From Symbiodinium natans (taxonomy: Eukaryota > Sar > Dinophyceae > Suessiales > Symbiodiniaceae), in assembly GCA_905221605.1 (NCBI GenBank), contig CAJNDS010002136.1, positions 535,001-599,000 of the forward strand: a DNA stretch of 64,000 nucleotides, given 5' to 3'. The translations under genes were made by a program, and so were the position numbers. Numbering within the stretch: the first letter of the stretch is position 1; each line of letters begins with the position of its first letter. Shown here piece by piece: positions 43,015 through 52,994 of the stretch. The notes beneath the pieces are model-generated. The model made no database searches. It saw only the letters and a program-made list of their open reading frames with translations, and was not told the origin of the DNA.

Positions 43015-43363
43015 TAAGGTTTAGGGTTTAGGGTTTAGGGTTTAGGGTTTAGGGTTTAGGGTTTAGGGTTTATAGGGTTTATAGGGTTTAGGGTTTAGGG
43101 TTTAGGGTTTAGGGTTTAGGGTTTAGGGTCAGGCCTTCTAAGGCTCGGGGTCTTCCGGCCAATGTGAGGAGTTTAGGGTTTAGGGTTTAGGGTTTAGGGT
43201 TTAGGGTTTAGGGTTTAGGGTTTAGGGTTTAGGGTTTAGGGTTTGGGGTTTAGGGTTTAGGTTTAGGGTTTAGGGTTTAGGGTTTAGGGTTTAGGGTTTA
43301 GGGTTTAGGGTTTAGGGTTTAGGGTTTAGGGTTTAGGGTTTAGGGTTTAGGGTTTAGGGTTCA
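43015..43363. repeat. TTTAGGG double array
   Basis: Two arrays separated by about 45 bp of unique sequence, together about 40 units. Confidence 0.92.
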
Positions 43364-43465
43364 GCATCTCAAGTCCAAGCATTCACTAGTCAAGCAATTA
43401 CTCCAGGAAAATACCCACCCGCCCAAAGAATCCCACAACATTAAGAAAATATTTTACTTATAGAA

Positions 43466-43790
43466 CGACCTTGCCCATGCCCAACAAAACGGCGACCTTG
43501 CCCAGTAAAACAGCGACCTTGCCCAGTAAAACGGCGACCTTGCCCAGTAAAACGGCGACCTTCGGGGTCCAAGGTCGCATTTTTACTGGGCAGGGGCGGA
43601 AGGTCGCCGTTTTACTGGGCAAGGTCGCCGTTTTACTGGGCAAGGTCGATTTTTTGACCGAACTGACCTTGCCCAGTAAAACGGCGACCTTGCCCAGTAA
43701 AACGGCGACCTTGCCCAATAAAACGGCGACCTTGCCCAGTAACTCCGCCGTTTTACTGGGCAAGGTCGCCGTTTTACTGGGCAAAAAGGG
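43466..43790. repeat. 21-bp minisatellite in alternating inverted blocks
   Basis: The unit GACCTTGCCCAGTAAAACGGC occurs in four blocks of alternating orientation: forward about 43467-43560, reverse 43570-43647, forward about 43665-43745, reverse 43746-43787. Adjacent blocks are nearly perfect inverted repeats and could form large hairpins or cruciforms. Both long open frames through it are translated repeat. Confidence 0.9.
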
Positions 43791-43869
43791 TACCCCGATT
43801 TTCGGAAACCCCGGCATGGGTCCGTGGATCCTTAGGGAGAGGGGCTCAGGGGCTCGCCTTGGGGTAGTG

Positions 43870-44022
43870 TCATGGTCCCTTAATCGGGCCCTTGAAAGGG
43901 TACCCCCCCTTTTCACCCCGTATATACCCCTTATATACCCTATGCAAGTTAAGGGCCCGCGTACATCAGAACCCTTTAAATGAGGCTCGGACCACATTCA
44001 GGGCCCATGAAACTACCCCAAG
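43870..44022. repeat. Family H dispersed repeat, copy 2
   Basis: Second copy of 6528-6660, same orientation, about 85 percent identical. It lies directly right of the 21-bp minisatellite. Confidence 0.8.
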
Positions 44023-44087
44023 AGCTTTCTAAACCCTAAACCCTAAACCCTAAACCCTAAACCCTAAACCCTGAACCCTAAGAGCTC

Positions 44088-44207
44088 CCGGGGGTCGCCA
44101 CACCAGAGGCTGAGTTCTCGGCCGGGTGGGTGAAGCGTGAGTAGCCGGTCCTGAGCAGCCCGAGGGTCCACGATGCAGCCCCAAGGTACGGCGGGGTTGC
44201 CCCAGGC
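44088..44207 (-). CDS. Exon of unknown gene
   Basis: The minus strand from ACCCTAG| reads AWGNPAVPWGCIVDPRAAQD, then RLLTLHPPGRELSLWCGDPR. It is flanked by a CCCTAAA array on the left and a TTTAGGG array on the right, and codon use is strong. Confidence 0.48.
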
Positions 44208-44216
44208 TAGGGTTTC

Positions 44217-44428
44217 GGGTTTAGGGTTTAGGGTTTAGGGTTTAGGGTTTAGGGTTTAGGGTTTAGGGTTTAGGGTTTAGGGTTTAGGGTTTAGGGTTTA
44301 GGGTTTAGGGGTTTAGGGTTTAGGGTTTAGGGTTTAGGGTTCAGGGTTTAGGGTTCAGGGTTCAGGGTTCAGGGTTTACGGTTTTAGGGAATAGGGTTTA
44401 GGGAATAGGGTCTAGGGTTTAGGGTTTG
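44217..44428. repeat. TTTAGGG array
   Basis: About 28 units, degenerating at the right end (TTCAGGG, TTTACGG, AATAGGG). Confidence 0.9.
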
Positions 44429-44940
44429 GGGCCTTAAGCCCTGAAAGAAAGCCCTTCTACTCATGGGATTAAAATTTCCCTTAAGGGAGCACAGAAGAAA
44501 AGTCCATGGGAGCACCCAACTGACGTTGAGGGTTGAGGGATTCAAGGCTTAGCAAACGGAACTTGTGCTTTATGAGCCTTTTCTTAGCTCGACCTTCGTT
44601 GCGTCCTGTTGTGACCAGGCATTGGCAGAGAAGTTCCCAATGGCACGCCGCAGTCTGAAACCTGAAGCCTTCGGCCCTAACCCCAAACCCCAAACCCCAA
44701 ACCCTAAACCCTAAACCCTAAACCCTAAACCCCAAAAGGAGACCCAAGATGTGCCCGGATGGTTGACCACACCTACGGGGGCTGCAGTTTGAGGCTTGAC
44801 TATTTTTGGCGGCCCTAAGCCCTAAACCCTAAACCCTAAGCCCTAAACCCAAAACCCTAAACCCTAAACCCTAAACCCTAAACCCCAACCTCAAGCCCCC
44901 CCCCCCCCCGCCCCCCCCCCCCCCAAAAAAAAAAAACTCT

Positions 44941-44994
44941 GGCCGGGACGCAACTTGATGGCCTCCTGCTTCAGCTCCGGCTTCGCCTGCGATG
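44941..44994 (-). CDS. Short exon
   Basis: After acceptor CATCGCAG|, the minus strand reads AKPELKQEAIKLRPGQ, then runs into a poly-T/poly-C stretch. Likely a charged helix. CCCTAAA lies on the left and TTTAGGG on the right. Confidence 0.42.
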
Positions 44995-45012
44995 CAGGGC
45001 TTCTTAGGGTGC

Positions 45013-45190
45013 TTTTGGGTTTAGGGTTTAGGGTTTAGGCTTTAGGGTTTAGGGTTTAGGGTTTAGGGTTTAGGGTTTAGGGTTTAGGGTTTAGGGTTTA
45101 GGGGGTTTAGGGTTTAGGGTTTAGGGTTTAGGGTTTAGGGTTTAGGGTTTAGGGTTTAGGGTTTAGGGTTTAGGGTTTAGGGTTTAGGGC
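45013..45190. repeat. TTTAGGG array
   Basis: About 25 units. Upstream on the minus coding strand of the exon at 44941-44994. Confidence 0.92.
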
Positions 45191-45444
45191 TTCTTAGTGG
45201 AGGGTTCTCTGGACACCTTCTTGGGCTCAGGTGCCTGTTCCCCAAAACCCCCTAAAAAGAAGCCCGAAATTTTAGGCCAGAAAGAAAAAACCCTGACGCA
45301 GCCACAAACACAAAAAAAAAAAAACATTAATAGTAACAATAATACTAATAATAATAATAAGAAGAAGAACAAGAATAACAATACTGGAAAGAATAATGCT
45401 AAAGTCACAAAAAAAGCCCCGAAATCCACAAAAAAAGCGAGGTG

Positions 45445-45502
45445 CTGCGAAGACGTCGTAGCTCTCGGGCTGGAGCAGCTTGAGCTGGTCCTGTGCCCGG
45501 AC
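45445..45502 (-). CDS. Short exon
   Basis: The minus strand reads RAQDQLKLLQPESYDVFAAP. A GC donor after DVF or an acceptor at GGCACAG| is possible. It stands next to an A-rich low-complexity run at 45310-45440 whose plus-strand translation (NNTNNNNKKK type) I treat as repeat, not protein. Confidence 0.42.
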
Positions 45503-45746
45503 TGGTTTTGAAGGTTTGGGGTTTGGGGTTTAGGGTTTAGGGTTTAGGGATTACGTAGGGCTTAAGAGGAATTGGAAGTTCACCAGAAAACCGTTTAAAG
45601 GGAGTATGCAAGGTGCCTAGTTCCGACTTTCGCTACCAAGAAGTTGAGGGCCTGGGGTGCGAGGCCTAGGGCTTCAGATCGAGCCAGGGTATCAGGGCTC
45701 TACTCAAAATACATCTTTCCCTGCGCGCTTAGAATCCTGCACCCCG

Positions 45747-45990
45747 GGGTTTAGGGTTTAGGGTTTAGGGTTTAGGGTTTAGGGTTTAGGGTTTAGGGTT
45801 TAGGGTTTAGGGTTTAGGGTTTAGGGTTTAGGGTTTAGGGTTTAGGGTTTAGGGTTTAGGGTTTAGGTTAGGGTTTAGGGTTTAGGGTTTAGGGTTTAGG
45901 GTTTAGGGTTTAGGGTTTAGGGTTTAGGGTTTAGGGTTTAGGGTTTAGGGTTTAGGGTTTAGGGTTTAGGGTTTAGGGTTTAGGGTTTAA
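45747..45990. repeat. TTTAGGG array
   Basis: About 34 units, nearly perfect; one unit is missing two bases. Confidence 0.93.
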
Positions 45991-46009
45991 GGTGCCAGGC
46001 CTCCAAAGT

Positions 46010-46092
46010 CCACGACTGGGCGGCGTCCCCGCACTCGAGGACGAACGGCATGCGGCCGTAGAAAACCGAAACGAAGGTATCACTGGCCTCAG
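46010..46092 (-). CDS. Exon of unknown gene
   Basis: From acceptor TGCCTGAG|, the minus strand reads ASDTFVSVFYGRMPFVLECG, then DAAQSWTLEAWHL. Very good codon pattern. Family not recognised. Confidence 0.48.
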
Positions 46093-46301
46093 GCATTTGA
46101 TGGTGGGTCGTGAGGATTGCACTTCACAAGCCCTCCACCCCCCAAAGTCCCAAAATCATGTTCACTAAACTTCTGTTCTGGAGTCGGCGGGGTCCGGGGC
46201 CACGTGCGGAGGCTTCGCGTCACAGGCAGCCAATGCACCCCAAGCCCTAAACCTCTTGCGCTTGACGCAAGACACGCCGGGGCATCACCAAAGAGAAGCC
46301 T

Positions 46302-46386
46302 TGGGAGATTCCCCCCTTCTTGTAACAGTCCTTAATAGGGACAATAGTACCCCTATTGTCTGCTAGTATAAGAAGGGAACATGTCA
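46302..46386. mobile_element. Family A element
   Basis: Shortened centre. Flanks GAGAAGCCT and GGAAAGCCT agree at 7 of 9. Confidence 0.75.
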
Positions 46387-46904
46387 AGGAAAGCCTGTAA
46401 TCAAAGGCTCTTCCCGCCAATCTCGACCGATGGCTCGCGTCAGGGCAGACCCCAATCCTAACTCTCTACCCAGGACCCGGTCGTTGCACATCCTAAACTC
46501 CCACCTTCCCTAAACCCTAAACCCTAAACCTAAACCCGAAACCCCAGACCCTGAACCCTAAACCCTAAACCCGAAACCCTCCCACCTTCCAACATCCCCA
46601 ACAAAACCCGAAGAGCATGGGATCCGCCGAGGCTCGGCCAGTGCCGAGAATGTGGCCTGTAGGCCACCTCAGTGTCCGCGACCCGGGGTTGCCAGCTTAT
46701 GCCAGCTTTAGAAGCACCAAACCACGCTGCCTCGTGCCTACCCTCGAACCGTAAAGCCCTTAGTTACACCCTCTTCTCAGACCCTGTCGGTAAGAACTAT
46801 GGCCCTCGAGACCTTGATAGTTCAGATGTGACATGAAAAAGCTTGGGACGGAAAGCCAGAACCTGCCGTTGAAGCAGGCCAGACAGGTCGACGACTTAAG
46901 GCTT

Positions 46905-47176
46905 CTGCCATGCCTTCTTGAAGGTTCAGGCCTTGAGGGTTGATAGGCGTAGAATTCAAACACGTTGTGCCCAGGGTCACTGATTGTTAAGGTGCCGAAG
47001 AGATACAGCCGGCACATCTGTTGCCGCGAAATCCTCAACTCCAAATAGGCCCTAGGCCCCTAAACCTCAAGCCCAAATCCCAGACCCTACATGGCTCGGC
47101 CCAGCGACAGCCGAGGGCATTGCGCCGCAGGAAGTCCCTGACCTCCACCTCCAGTCTTTTGGCATCCTGCCAGGAC
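46905..47176 (-). CDS. Two exons of unknown gene
   Basis: Exon 47176 to about 47092 reads DAKRLEVEVRDFLRRNALGC, then RWAEPC, from CCTGGCAG| to TGTAGG|GTCTGG. Exon about 47040-46915 reads CRLYLFGTLTISDPGHNVFE, then FYAYQPS. Whether the two belong together is inferred only from strand and closeness. Confidence 0.45.
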
Positions 47177-47382
47177 AATCTAGGGGGGTTTTGAAGGGTT
47201 TTGTATACCCTAAACCCTAAACCCAGAATATGCCAGAACAATCTGAACACCTGTTTGTGCATGCAACTGTTCTAAAACACCGCCTGAAAGTCATCTGTTG
47301 GTGTGCCCTTCTCAGATTGCCTGCCCCCTGGGATTGCTATGGATGGGTTGGAGAAAGCAAGCGCGCCATGTGCCGGCTTCCA

Positions 47383-47472
47383 AGGTTTGCGATTCGCCAA
47401 ACGTCCTAACGAACCCCAAGCACGAGCTCCTCGACCCCCACCGCAAGAAACTCCACGACGCGCGGTCATGGG
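47383..47472 (+). CDS. Exon of unknown gene
   Basis: After acceptor TTCCAAG|GTT, the plus strand reads VCDSPNVLTNPKHELLDPHR, then KKLHDARSW, with donor TCATGG|GTGGGG. The intron then runs into a G-rich GGGGTTTAG-type repeat. Confidence 0.48.
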
Positions 47473-47479
47473 TGGGGGG

Positions 47480-47665
47480 GTATTTAGGGGGGTTTAGTGG
47501 GGGTTTAGTGGGGGTGTTTAGGGGGGTTTAAGGGGGGTTCAATTAGGGAGGTTTAGTGGGGGTTTAGTGGGGTTTAGGGAGGGCTTAGGGAGGGCTTAGG
47601 GAGGTTTAGGGGGTTTAGGGGGGGTTTAGGGGGGGTTTAGGGGGGGTTTAGGAGGTTTATGGGGT
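47480..47665. repeat. Degenerate GGGGTTTAG repeat
   Basis: G-rich units of 9-18 bp (GGGGGTTTAGTG, GGAGGGCTTAG) that look like decayed or expanded telomere units. Confidence 0.75.
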
Positions 47666-47984
47666 GACTCCGGGAATGCGCCCCAAGAGTTTTTTGCACA
47701 CCAGTGCACGCAGGAGGATGTTCAGGAGTCAGGACAAACCGTAAACCCTAGCCTTCTAAACCACCGTGGGCCAGCATACAACACAAATTGACACCTCTTT
47801 CTACTCCAAATAGCCCCAAAGCCCGACGCCTAGAAAACATTTCAAGCCCGAACCCTGAAACCGTAAAACCCAAAACCCCAAACCCTAAATCCCAAACCCT
47901 AAACCCTAAACCCCAAACCCTAAACCCTAAACCCCAAACCCTAAACCCTAAACATGCCTGACCCCGGGGGCCTTCGGCGCCTTG

Positions 47985-48057
47985 GGACAGCGGATTTTCG
48001 GCTGGCAGGCCATGGACAGGAGCCACCGGATCAGGGATTTCGTTGAGATTGTTAGGA
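47985..48057 (+). CDS. Exon of unknown gene (strand uncertain)
   Basis: The plus strand reads RIFGWQAMDRSHRIRDFVEI, then VRRG, and ends in a G-run before GTTTAGGG. The minus strand is also open (NNLNEIPDPVAPVHGLPAEN). CCCTAAA lies on the left and TTTAGGG on the right. Confidence 0.38.
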
Positions 48058-48208
48058 GGGGGGGGGTTTAGGGTTTAGGGTTTGGGGTTTGGGGTTTGGG
48101 GTGTGGGGTTTGGGGGTTTGGGGTCCAGGGGTTTGGGGTTTGGGGTTTGGGGGTTTGGGGTTTGGGGTTTGGGGGTTTGGGGGTTTGGGGTCCAGGGGTT
48201 TGGAGTTC

Positions 48209-48276
48209 TAGGGCCTTGGCCATGTTGGCTGCTTGGCACTGGAAGGTGCATCACTACGAGCCAACAGCTGGCTTTT
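48209..48276 (+). CDS. Short exon with telomere-like donor
   Basis: From TTCTAG|G the plus strand reads ALAMLAAWHWKVHHYEPTAG, then FW, and ends at TTTTGG|GTTTAG. Confidence 0.42.
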
Positions 48277-48464
48277 GGGTTTAGAGGTGTGGGCTTGCGA
48301 CGTATTTGGGCTGAGGGTGCAAGGTTCTCTGGCTACCTGGTGCTGCCCTGTGGCTGTCAGGACGTGATTGGAGCCTCTGGCTGTGGCATACAGTCCACAT
48401 GTCAACCCTAAACCGTAAACCCTAAACCCCGAACCCTAAACCCTAAACCCTAAACCCTAAACCC

Positions 48465-48532
48465 ACGGACGCTCGGCTGGGGCCCGGAGTGCAAAGCTTG
48501 AAGCCCGAAGCCGGAAGCCTGCCCTTCCCCTC
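48465..48532 (-). CDS. Short exon with telomere-repeat donor
   Basis: A good acceptor (CATGCTTTTTTCAG|) is followed by RGRAGFRLRASSFALRAPAE, then RPW, and donor TGG|GTTTAGGG. Both splice sites are visible and the donor is the repeat. Confidence 0.45.
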
Positions 48533-48815
48533 TGAAAAAAGCATGGAGCACTGAGAAGGTCAGTGTTCTTGATGTCCAACCTGCCAAAATCCCAAACCAC
48601 AAGCTGAAAGTGTTGAGGAGTCTAGGTTGAGGGCACTCAGGGTTAAGGGCTCTACCGGCTATCGGCTTTACCGGCTTTACCGGCCTTCCCAAAAGCCTCG
48701 AACCTAAACCCCAAACCCTAAACCCTAAACCCTAAACCCTGAACCCTAAACCCTACACCCTAAACCCTAAACCCTAAACCCTAAGCTGCCAGCCTTTGTT
48801 CCTGTCTTGGTCCAG

Positions 48816-48869
48816 CGCTTTGGGGCTTCCAGCCAATGGCAGGGCCGAGGCGCCCGTGAAGCTGAGGGT
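48816..48869 (+). CDS. Short exon
   Basis: Acceptor CCTGTCTTGGTCCAG| is followed by RFGASSQWQGRGAREAE and donor GAGG|GTGTTT. CCCTAAA lies on the left and G-rich sequence on the right. Confidence 0.42.
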
Positions 48870-49193
48870 GTTTGGGGGGGAAGGGGGGTTGGGGGGTGTC
48901 CCTAAGCCCTAAACCCTAAACCCTAAACCCTAAACCGTAAACAGGGTGTCTTTGGGCCTTTCGTAGAGGGGGGAAAAGTCTGGGGGTTTCAGGGTTAAGT
49001 GTGATCTACGTGTGCACAGCGGCACCAAGCATTAGCCCCACGAGGGCTGGACCCTGCAATCCTTCGAAACTAAGCCAGGGCTGAGGGTTTAGGGTTTGGG
49101 GTTTAGGGTTTAGGGTTTAGGGTTTAGGGTTTAGGGTTTAGGGTTTAGGGTTTAGGGTTTCGGGTGTTGAGGGATGTTCAGGGTCTAGGGCCT

Positions 49194-49300
49194 ATACCTG
49201 GGACGGTGGCACTTTCGAAGGGTTGACCCCGTGCCGGAGCACTGGTAGTCCAGCCAATTTCGAAGAAGAGGCAGGTTGAAGCGGGCTGGAGCTGCTGGCC
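49194..49300 (-). CDS. Exon with canonical donor
   Basis: The minus strand from GCCAGCAG| reads LQPASTCLFFEIGWTTSAPA, then RGQPFESATVP, and ends CCCAG|GTATAGG. Confidence 0.45.
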
Positions 49301-50260
49301 CTGGGGTAAATGGCTAGGCCTGCAAACATCTGCAACCCTACATCTGCAACCCACAACCCTACGCAAGGTACTGGCCGGAACTTTCAGCCTTTTTAACCTG
49401 AACTTTCAGTTTTTTCAAGTTCGAAGCTTGAGCACGAAGAGCTGAGATCCGAAGCGAAGTACGACTGCCTCTTCTCGCACAGCTTTTTCGAAAAGCCTTC
49501 ATGTTCAAAAAACTATGTGAGCTGCCGCACATGAGCTTATACCGGCCGAAGCCATGTTGGAAGATAGAGGAAACCCGGGTTCTAACAACATGCCCGTAGA
49601 AAAGGGAGGATTGCATATGGCCTCTCGGCAAGCATCACGTGGCATGGGCCTCCGGCAGACAACAACCCCCACACAAAAATGACAGACTCAGACTTGTCAG
49701 CCCAAAGCTTGCAAGGCTTGTTTGAAGGTTTGAACCCAGCATTTCTCAAAGTACGGCCATGCTCGGGGTAACCCTAAGTCCTGCGCCTAAACCGTAACGA
49801 ACGCATGAGCAGGCAGCGTTGGAAAAACAAAAGCGCGGAGGGACATCATCTTCCCGCGGCTTGCATTAGCATGTCAAGCTTCGATCAGCCGGACGTATCC
49901 TGACAAAAACATGGCGAAGGCTCATGATGCCAAAACCGAGAGGCATGAATCATAGAACAATTTTACCTAGGGCACCAAGAGCTATACAAGGGATTTATGA
50001 GGGAGGGTTTGTACTAGTAAGAATACAAAAGCACCCACAAAACGTTCCGTGTCCCCGAACCCCACCCCTAAAGCCCAAAACCCTTTCACAAACCCTAAAC
50101 CCTAAAATTCTAAGGGGGCTCAACCCTAAAACCCTAAAACCCTAAAACCTGCAACCCCAAAAATAACCCGAACACACTTGAAGCCCTAGGCAAAACCTCT
50201 AAACCTTAAGCCCGAAACCCTTAGACCCTAAACCCTAAACCCTAAACCCTCGCAAGAACC
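49300..50260. other. Stretch without a confident gene
   Basis: Two minus-strand frames at 49359-49631 are Lys/Ser-rich and could be an exon, but frame and borders are unclear. The rest holds degenerate CCCTAAA-like sequence and no clear exon. Confidence 0.3.
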
Positions 50261-50465
50261 TTAAATCCTATCCTGCCCACCTGGTCTTGCTGTGCTCATG
50301 AACCCATTCCTGCGCGGCCTTCGGCGCGAGCGTCCGGCTTTGCCGGGTACAAAGCCGTCCCACAAGCAGGGTCGGTTTCCGTGGGAGAACTCCAGCAGGC
50401 AAGATGCTTGGAGCTTCTTTGCATGCCTGGTAGCTGCGCGCCACTCGGAGCCTACTGGAAAAGCC
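50261..50465 (-). CDS. 3' terminal exon of unknown gene
   Basis: The minus-strand frame reads KKLQASCLLEFSHGNRPCLW, then DGFVPGKAGRSRRRPRRNGF and MSTARPGGQDRI, then TAA. A second frame on the same strand is also open, so frame choice is moderate. Confidence 0.4.
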
Positions 50466-51261
50466 CCCTGCAGCGGCACTCACTAGTTTTGTTTTAAGAA
50501 ACCGAATATGCAGACTCACCAATAAAGGGGATGCCTGTGCTTAAGGATGTTGGGACTTTCAGCACACCCGGAGCTTCTAGCTTGAATGTAAGGAATTGTT
50601 GTTGGGTCCTGAATGGAGGGGCGTTGAAAGGGGGTTATGTAACTCAAGGGTTCCCTAGCACTCCCCACTACTCCCTAAGGCTCCCTAAGCTTCCCTTAGG
50701 CTCCCTAGGGATCCATCCCCCCTGAACCCCCCTCCCTATGAAATAACGAAGGTTTGGGGGCTTAAGGGGGCGTTCTCTTGGCTGCAATCAGAACAGCGCA
50801 GTATGCTGGCTCCAACCCCTGATAACGGCACGCAAAACCCGACGTGGCAACTCAAGCCCGACATGCTAACCTCTAAACCAAAACCCCTTCTTGCACTTTA
50901 GCCCTTTATTAAAGCCGCTTGAAGCACCCTTACCACAATCAAAACCTTCAAGGCCTGAAGAACCTTTAAGCATGTGAAGCTTCAAGCCCTAGTTCCCAAC
51001 TGCCAGGCCCTCACTTTCGCCAAGCCCCACGCGCACTCGCCTGGGTTCTTTCTTGCGCCGGGCTTGGCTTTGAGCTACGGGCTTCGGGGCTTCAGCTTCG
51101 CACTTCAGCCCTACAATGGCCTCGTGGCTCCGTGCCCTGAACCCTGTAGCCCCCTCGCCCCCGCTTCCCCACAAAAAACTGAACCCTGAACCCCGAAACC
51201 CAACCACCTTTTCGGAATCCCTGACTGGCTCAAAGGTTCAGGGCATTCTCCTGAACAGGGG

Positions 51262-51428
51262 GGGGAAACCTTCAGGGTTGTTGGATAGCTTAGCCTCGGA
51301 CTTCCCCAAAATGTGCGCTTCTTCAGAGAAAAAACAGCGCCGCCCGCAAGCAAGGGGCATGTCCTTCCGCGAACCCTCGGAGACCGCCCGCCTGCTGACG
51401 CAGAAAATGGCATGTTTCTCATGTCAGT
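51262..51428 (-). CDS. Exon of unknown gene
   Basis: The minus-strand frame reads KHAIFCVSRRAVSEGSRKDM, then PLACGRRCFFSEEAHILGKS and EAKLSNNPEG. It is not the longest open frame here, but has the most protein-like composition. The 194-codon frame overlapping it (51111-51695) seems less likely. Confidence 0.42.
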
Positions 51429-51867
51429 GCCAACAACCGGCTTGACATGCCACAAATAGTAGAGGCTGAACAGAAAGAGGCACGCAACAGGATCCGGAAG
51501 TGCAGGAAGTTGAGCCAGCTGCATGTTCAGGTTGCCGTGTTGGAGGTACTGCACGTTATGCACAGAGTCAGGGCAGGCGGCAATGTTCGGGGTTGAGGCT
51601 TGAGCATGTGAGGTCAAGCTTGGGGCTTCTGAGTCTCTCCTAGGGTCAAAACCTTGGACCCAACATGCTGGCGGATGAAGCCATCTGAAGCCCAACTTCC
51701 TGACCCAAAGGCCTGCAGCCCCAGCAGACAGCCCCGAGATCCGCCAACCTCTGTTGGGGAGACCTTAAATCCTAAACCCTCGAAAAACGACTCTCAAAAA
51801 ACCCAACGAACCCTGTGAAGCATAGGGGGTTCGTGGACTCACTGGATCCCCGAAAGCACCCCAGAAA

Positions 51868-52200
51868 TTAGGGCTTAGGGTGTAGGGTGTAGGGTTTAGG
51901 GTTGAAGGCTTGGGGTTTCGGGCTTAGGGTTTAGGGTTTAGGGTGTAGGGTTTAGGGTGTAGGGCTTAGGGTTAGGGGTTAGGGTTTAGGGTTTAGGGTT
52001 TAGGGTTTAGGGTTTAGGGTTTAGGGTTTAATTAGGGTTTAGGGTTTAGGGTTTAGGGTTTAGGGTTTAGGGTTTAGGTGTTTAGGGTTTAGTTTAGGGT
52101 TTAGGGTTTAGGGTTTAGGGTTTAGGGTTTAGGGTTTAGGGTTTAGGGTTTAGGGTTTAGGGTTTAGGGTTTAGGGTTTAGGGTTTAGGGGTTTTTTAGG
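51868..52200. repeat. TTTAGGG array
   Basis: About 330 bp. The left third is degenerate (GTGTAGGG, TTAGGGGTTAGGG), the right two thirds nearly pure. Confidence 0.92.
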
Positions 52201-52227
52201 GTTGCCCATTTCCCCCTCCGACCTCAG

Positions 52228-52278
52228 GATGGATCCGGGTCTGGGCGCGGAGTCCCCTGCGAAGGGGCGCGGGCAGGG
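52228..52278 (+). CDS. Short exon
   Basis: A textbook acceptor (TTTCCCCCTCCGACCTCAG|G) is followed by MDPGLGAESPAKGRGQ and donor GCAGG|GTGGGG. TTTAGGG arrays lie on both sides. Confidence 0.42.
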
Positions 52279-52511
52279 TGGGGAGGGTTTAGGGTTTAGG
52301 GTTTAAGGTTTAGGGTTTAGGGTTTAGGGTTTAGGGCTTAGGGTTTAGGGTTTAGGGTTTAGGGAGTAGCTAGTCATGGTATTCCCCCTCCAAAGTTCCA
52401 AAATAAGAATACTATACAAGCCCCTCCAAAACCCCGTTCCACTTTTTAAGGGCCCTCTATTATAGTGGTGTAGGGGGGGGCGGAGTGTGGCGGAGCGTAG
52501 GGGCTTCTAGC

Positions 52512-52777
52512 ATGCGGCGCGTAGAGGAGCGTCGCTTTGGAGGCACACTGCGCCCAGAAACCTTTGCTCTCGCCCGAGAACCGACACGAAGCCAACGGTG
52601 GACTCTCATCAGACTGCCTCCTCAAGACCCCTGTAATATAGGGGCCTTAAGGATTAAAATAGGGTTTTGGGGGGTTTTATAGTATAGAAAGTGATTTTTC
52701 CCACCCCTCTATTAGCTGGGGGTGGGCCGACATCGCAACCCTGGCACCCAACAGTCGAAGATCCCTAACCCTAAGCC
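52512..52777 (+). CDS. Two exons joined across a family B element
   Basis: Exon 1 begins at or before ATG 52512 and reads MRRVEERRFGGTLRPETFAL, then AREPTRSQRWTLIRLPPQDP. The intron 52633-52715 (83 bp) starts GTAATATAGGGG and ends CTATTAG. Exon 2 reads SGGGPTSQPWHPTVEDP, then TAA. The element's inverted ends carry the splice sites, and the frame is kept through to the stop. Function unknown. Confidence 0.48.
52633..52715 (+). mobile_element. Family B inverted-repeat element acting as an intron
   Basis: Runs from GTAATATAGGGG to CCCCTCTATTAG and separates two in-frame plus-strand exons. Confidence 0.65.
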
Positions 52778-52902
52778 CTCAACCCTCCGCCCCAAAGCCT
52801 CAACCCTCAAACCTCAACCCACAATCCCCTACGCCCTAAACCCTAAACCCTAAACCCGAAACCCTAAATCCTAAACCCGAAACCCTAAACCCTAAACCCT
52901 GG

Positions 52903-52994
52903 AATGCCGATCTCGCCGCCTGACTCGGGTGTGGCGCGGCGCTGCTTCCGCGAGAGCAAGGCCTCCACGGCCATCATCTTGTCGATGGACTCCT
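52903..52994 (-). CDS. Exon with telomere-repeat donor
   Basis: Acceptor CCCTCAG| is followed by ESIDKMMAVEALLSRKQRRA, then TPESGGEIGIP, and donor CCAGG|GTTTAG. On the coding strand the intron begins as TTTAGGG. One of the clearest examples of this arrangement. Confidence 0.52.

Noticed and set aside
43466-43790. CRISPR array
   Set aside because: The units are contiguous without spacers and alternate in orientation, and the genome is eukaryotic.
43458-43997. Two long frames (about 170-180 codons) with repeats such as LPSKTAT and LLGKVAV
   Set aside because: Both strands are translated minisatellite, which would give frames of this kind without selection.
45197-45511. Plus-strand frame with NNNTNNNNKKKNKN
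   Set aside because: Mostly an A-rich low-complexity run; the only protein-like part at its end reads better on the minus strand.
47748-48411. Frames rich in WGLGFRVWG / GVWGFGV
   Set aside because: Translation of TTTGGGG and TTTAGGG variants.
51111-51695. A 194-codon minus-strand frame as one gene
   Set aside because: Composition varies along it and another frame in the same stretch is more protein-like; the length may be chance in GC-rich DNA.
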